A stretch of DNA of 9,272 nucleotides from Betaproteobacteria bacterium (lineage in GTDB: Bacteria; Pseudomonadota; Gammaproteobacteria; Burkholderiales; Rhodocyclaceae). The number at the start of each line of letters is the position of its first letter. The stretch's first letter is position 1. The stretch spans positions 1-9,272 of the forward strand of contig JADJBM010000029.1 in NCBI GenBank assembly GCA_016703785.1. The letters are read 5' to 3'. Below the pieces are notes generated by a model. The model searched no databases, had not been told where the DNA came from, and was given only the letters and a program-made list of their open reading frames with translations. A program made the translations under genes and the position numbers. Below, piece after piece: positions 7,566-9,272 of the stretch.

Positions 7566-9272
7566 CGCCCCCCACATCCACGCCTTCCTCTGGCATTTCA
7601 CCTGTGTAGGCGGCTTTACCGGTTGCCTGCTCGATCAAACGCAACAAACGCATCTGCCTGTCGGCCATGAATGCGTAGTTGTCCGCCCAAGAAGGCGCGA
7701 TCGATTAGATGGGAACGAAGATAGGCATCCAGCCTTTCCCGCTCGATGGCCGGGGTCTGCTTGTCACCTTTCTCCAGCTTGGCCAGATACTCCGAGGGCG
7801 CTACGCCACCGATGATCCGGTTGGTGCGGAACGACAGCGGCGTCTTGTTGATGATTGAATCGTACACTGCCGGTTTGATACCCTGCTTCTTGCACCAGTC
7901 CTGCGGGAAGATGTGGTGGATATCCACGTTTTCGCCAAAGAACACAGTGTGATCAAACTTTTGTCCTGAACGGAAATCCTGCGCGCCTTCCTTCATCAGC
8001 AAGGCATTCATGCCTTTAGGCAGCTGAAAGGCGCATGCGCATGGTCTTCAAGCGGTCGGCGGAAGATGGTCTCGCTGACCGTGGACGGTTCCGGTCCACC
8101 CGGCAACCAGCGTGGCACCTCCATGAAATCACGCGCGATGCGCGACTCTCGACCGCCGAGCCGTACAATTCGCCAAACACGCCGTTCCAGTACCAGCGCA
8201 CAAGTTTCGCCCGATTCGCCTCGTGCTCCCACGCCCTCGCCGATGTCGGCAATGATGGCCGCCCGCGGCACGATTTGCGACTGATAGGGCAGGTCGAAGA
8301 TACGGTAGCTGTGCAGCATGTGCAGAAACTTGGCGGCCTGAACGAAGCCATGCTCCACCTGCTTCTCGTAACGCTTGTAGGCCGTCAGTGGCAGGTTCAG
8401 CAGGGCCTGGCGATTCCCGATCACGGCCGGCAGCTCCTTGCCCGTCTTGCCGGCACGCTCCGCCTCACGGCGGCGCTCCCGCGTGAAAAACAACGAGATC
8501 GCCTGAAGAAAATCGGTGTTGCTCACGTTGGCGATGATTCCCGCCTCGGAATCGGCTGGGCGCATCGTGTCCACGAAACGCTTGTGCCGGCCCTTGTGTT
8601 CGTCGTCGCCGTACCAGTCTTTTCGCAACTCGTGGCCGTCCGCCGCATACATTGCCGTGACCAGCTCGAAGGCATCAAGTGGCTTGCCGCCGGTATTCAC
8701 CTTCTCGAACACCACGCACACCGCCTCTTTGGATGTTGAGCGATCCAGCGAGATGACCGGCACGCGGTACCCTTTGAAGTTTTCCAGCACATGGCGCTTG
8801 AAGACCCGGAAGGTCTCGCGCACCGCCTCGTGCTCGTCACCTCGCCAGTGTTTGTCAAAGCCATCCTGCCAGCGGTCCCAGTCGAACACCTGGGTCACGG
8901 GATACATCAGCGCTGAGTATTCGCCCTCGGGCGTCGACAGATCGAGCACCACCTCACGTCCGAAATCGGTGCGAATTCTCCGGTCTTCCGGCACGCCGGC
9001 AATGGCCTCCTCGCGGTCAGCCGCGTCATCCAGCGCCTTGCGGATGTCGATGTAGAACCAGCGCTTTACCTTCTTGTTCTTCGGTGTGACCGTCTCCACC
9101 ACCTTGCCGCGGAGTGTCACCTGATAACGAAGTCATGCGCTGCTGCCCATCCAGCAACAGCGACTGGGAGCGACGCTCTTCGCTTCAGCGGGTGCGCCCT
9201 CCACCGGACGAGGCTTGAAGTTCACCTCCCCACCGGCATCCAGCGTCACTTCACCGCGCCCACAGGAAAGGC
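7562..9272 (-). CDS. GmrSD-type DUF262-DUF1524 protein, partial (N-terminus off right edge), several frameshifts
   Basis: Related to type IV, modification-dependent restriction enzymes of the GmrSD/BrxU class. From the right edge: FPVGAV, then GGEVNFKPRPVEG, the DUF262 signature LLLDGQQRMTSL (DGQQR at 9137-9151), FEKVNTGGKPLDAFELVTAM, ANRAKLVRWYWNGVFGELYG (in a second frame), then ALLMKEGAQDFRSG. The DUF1524 HNH nuclease core follows: VDIHHIFPQDWC (about 7900-7930), SIINKTPLSFRTNRIIGG and APSEYLAKLEKG, ending near FMADRQMRLLRLIEQATGK. DUF262 supplies a ParB-like NTP-binding and hydrolysing domain and DUF1524 the HNH cleavage domain. Breaks near 9115-9122, 9165-9172, 8225-8235, 8150, 8012-8060 and 7690 move the text between frames; for example GCCTAAAGGC near 8013 needs one T to read AAYKGMNALL. 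Catalytic residues are retained, so it is probably functional. Confidence 0.85.

Noticed and set aside
1..9272. CRISPR array, tRNA, rRNA, insertion sequence or att repeats
   Set aside because: Nothing repeated at regular spacing, no cloverleaf with a CCA end, no transposase or integrase motifs were found by reading both strands.

Overview
The window is GC-rich, densely coding bacterial DNA, most likely proteobacterial. The protein style suggests a Beta- or Gammaproteobacterium, but that is inference and nothing in the window fixes the taxon. It looks like an accessory or defence-island segment. I see no RNA genes, transposases, att sites or CRISPR repeats. Almost every gene is cut by small indels. 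They fall mostly in short homopolymers, often as compensating pairs, and without evident nonsense substitutions. Family motifs reappear when one or two bases are added or removed. I read this as residual sequencing or assembly error in intact genes, so each gene below is annotated as one span across its breaks.

Left half, minus strand (transcription order 5548 down to 1): a TY-Chap/YbjN-type predicted peptide-binding chaperone (4601-5548), a small protein of unknown function (4185-4550), an AddB-like protein with a C-terminal PD-(D/E)XK nuclease domain (1586-4185), and an AddA/UvrD-like SF1 helicase (1584 down, running off the left edge). The genes are tightly packed. TAG/GTG share one base between the small gene and the nuclease, and one base separates nuclease stop from helicase start, so this is almost certainly one operon. 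It resembles a RecBCD/AddAB-type helicase-nuclease pair wired to a chaperone, and is the best candidate here for an undescribed anti-DNA system.

Middle: a WYL-domain transcription regulator (5713-6701, plus strand) diverges from the operon across about 160 bp. That gap holds a good sigma70-type promoter for the regulator and several dyad elements that could be operators. WYL proteins are known regulators of defence operons (BrxR, CapW), so it probably controls the operon, itself, or both.

Right third, minus strand: a GmrSD-type DUF262-DUF1524 (HNH) protein whose N-terminus lies off the right edge (7562-9272), then a DUF3553 Tudor-like protein with a conserved C-terminal domain (6704-7565). 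As sequenced the two share one frame, so they are either fused or two coupled genes. The unit ends two bases from the WYL stop codon, tail to tail. GmrSD relatives are modification-dependent restriction enzymes, so the window appears to juxtapose two DNA-targeting modules.
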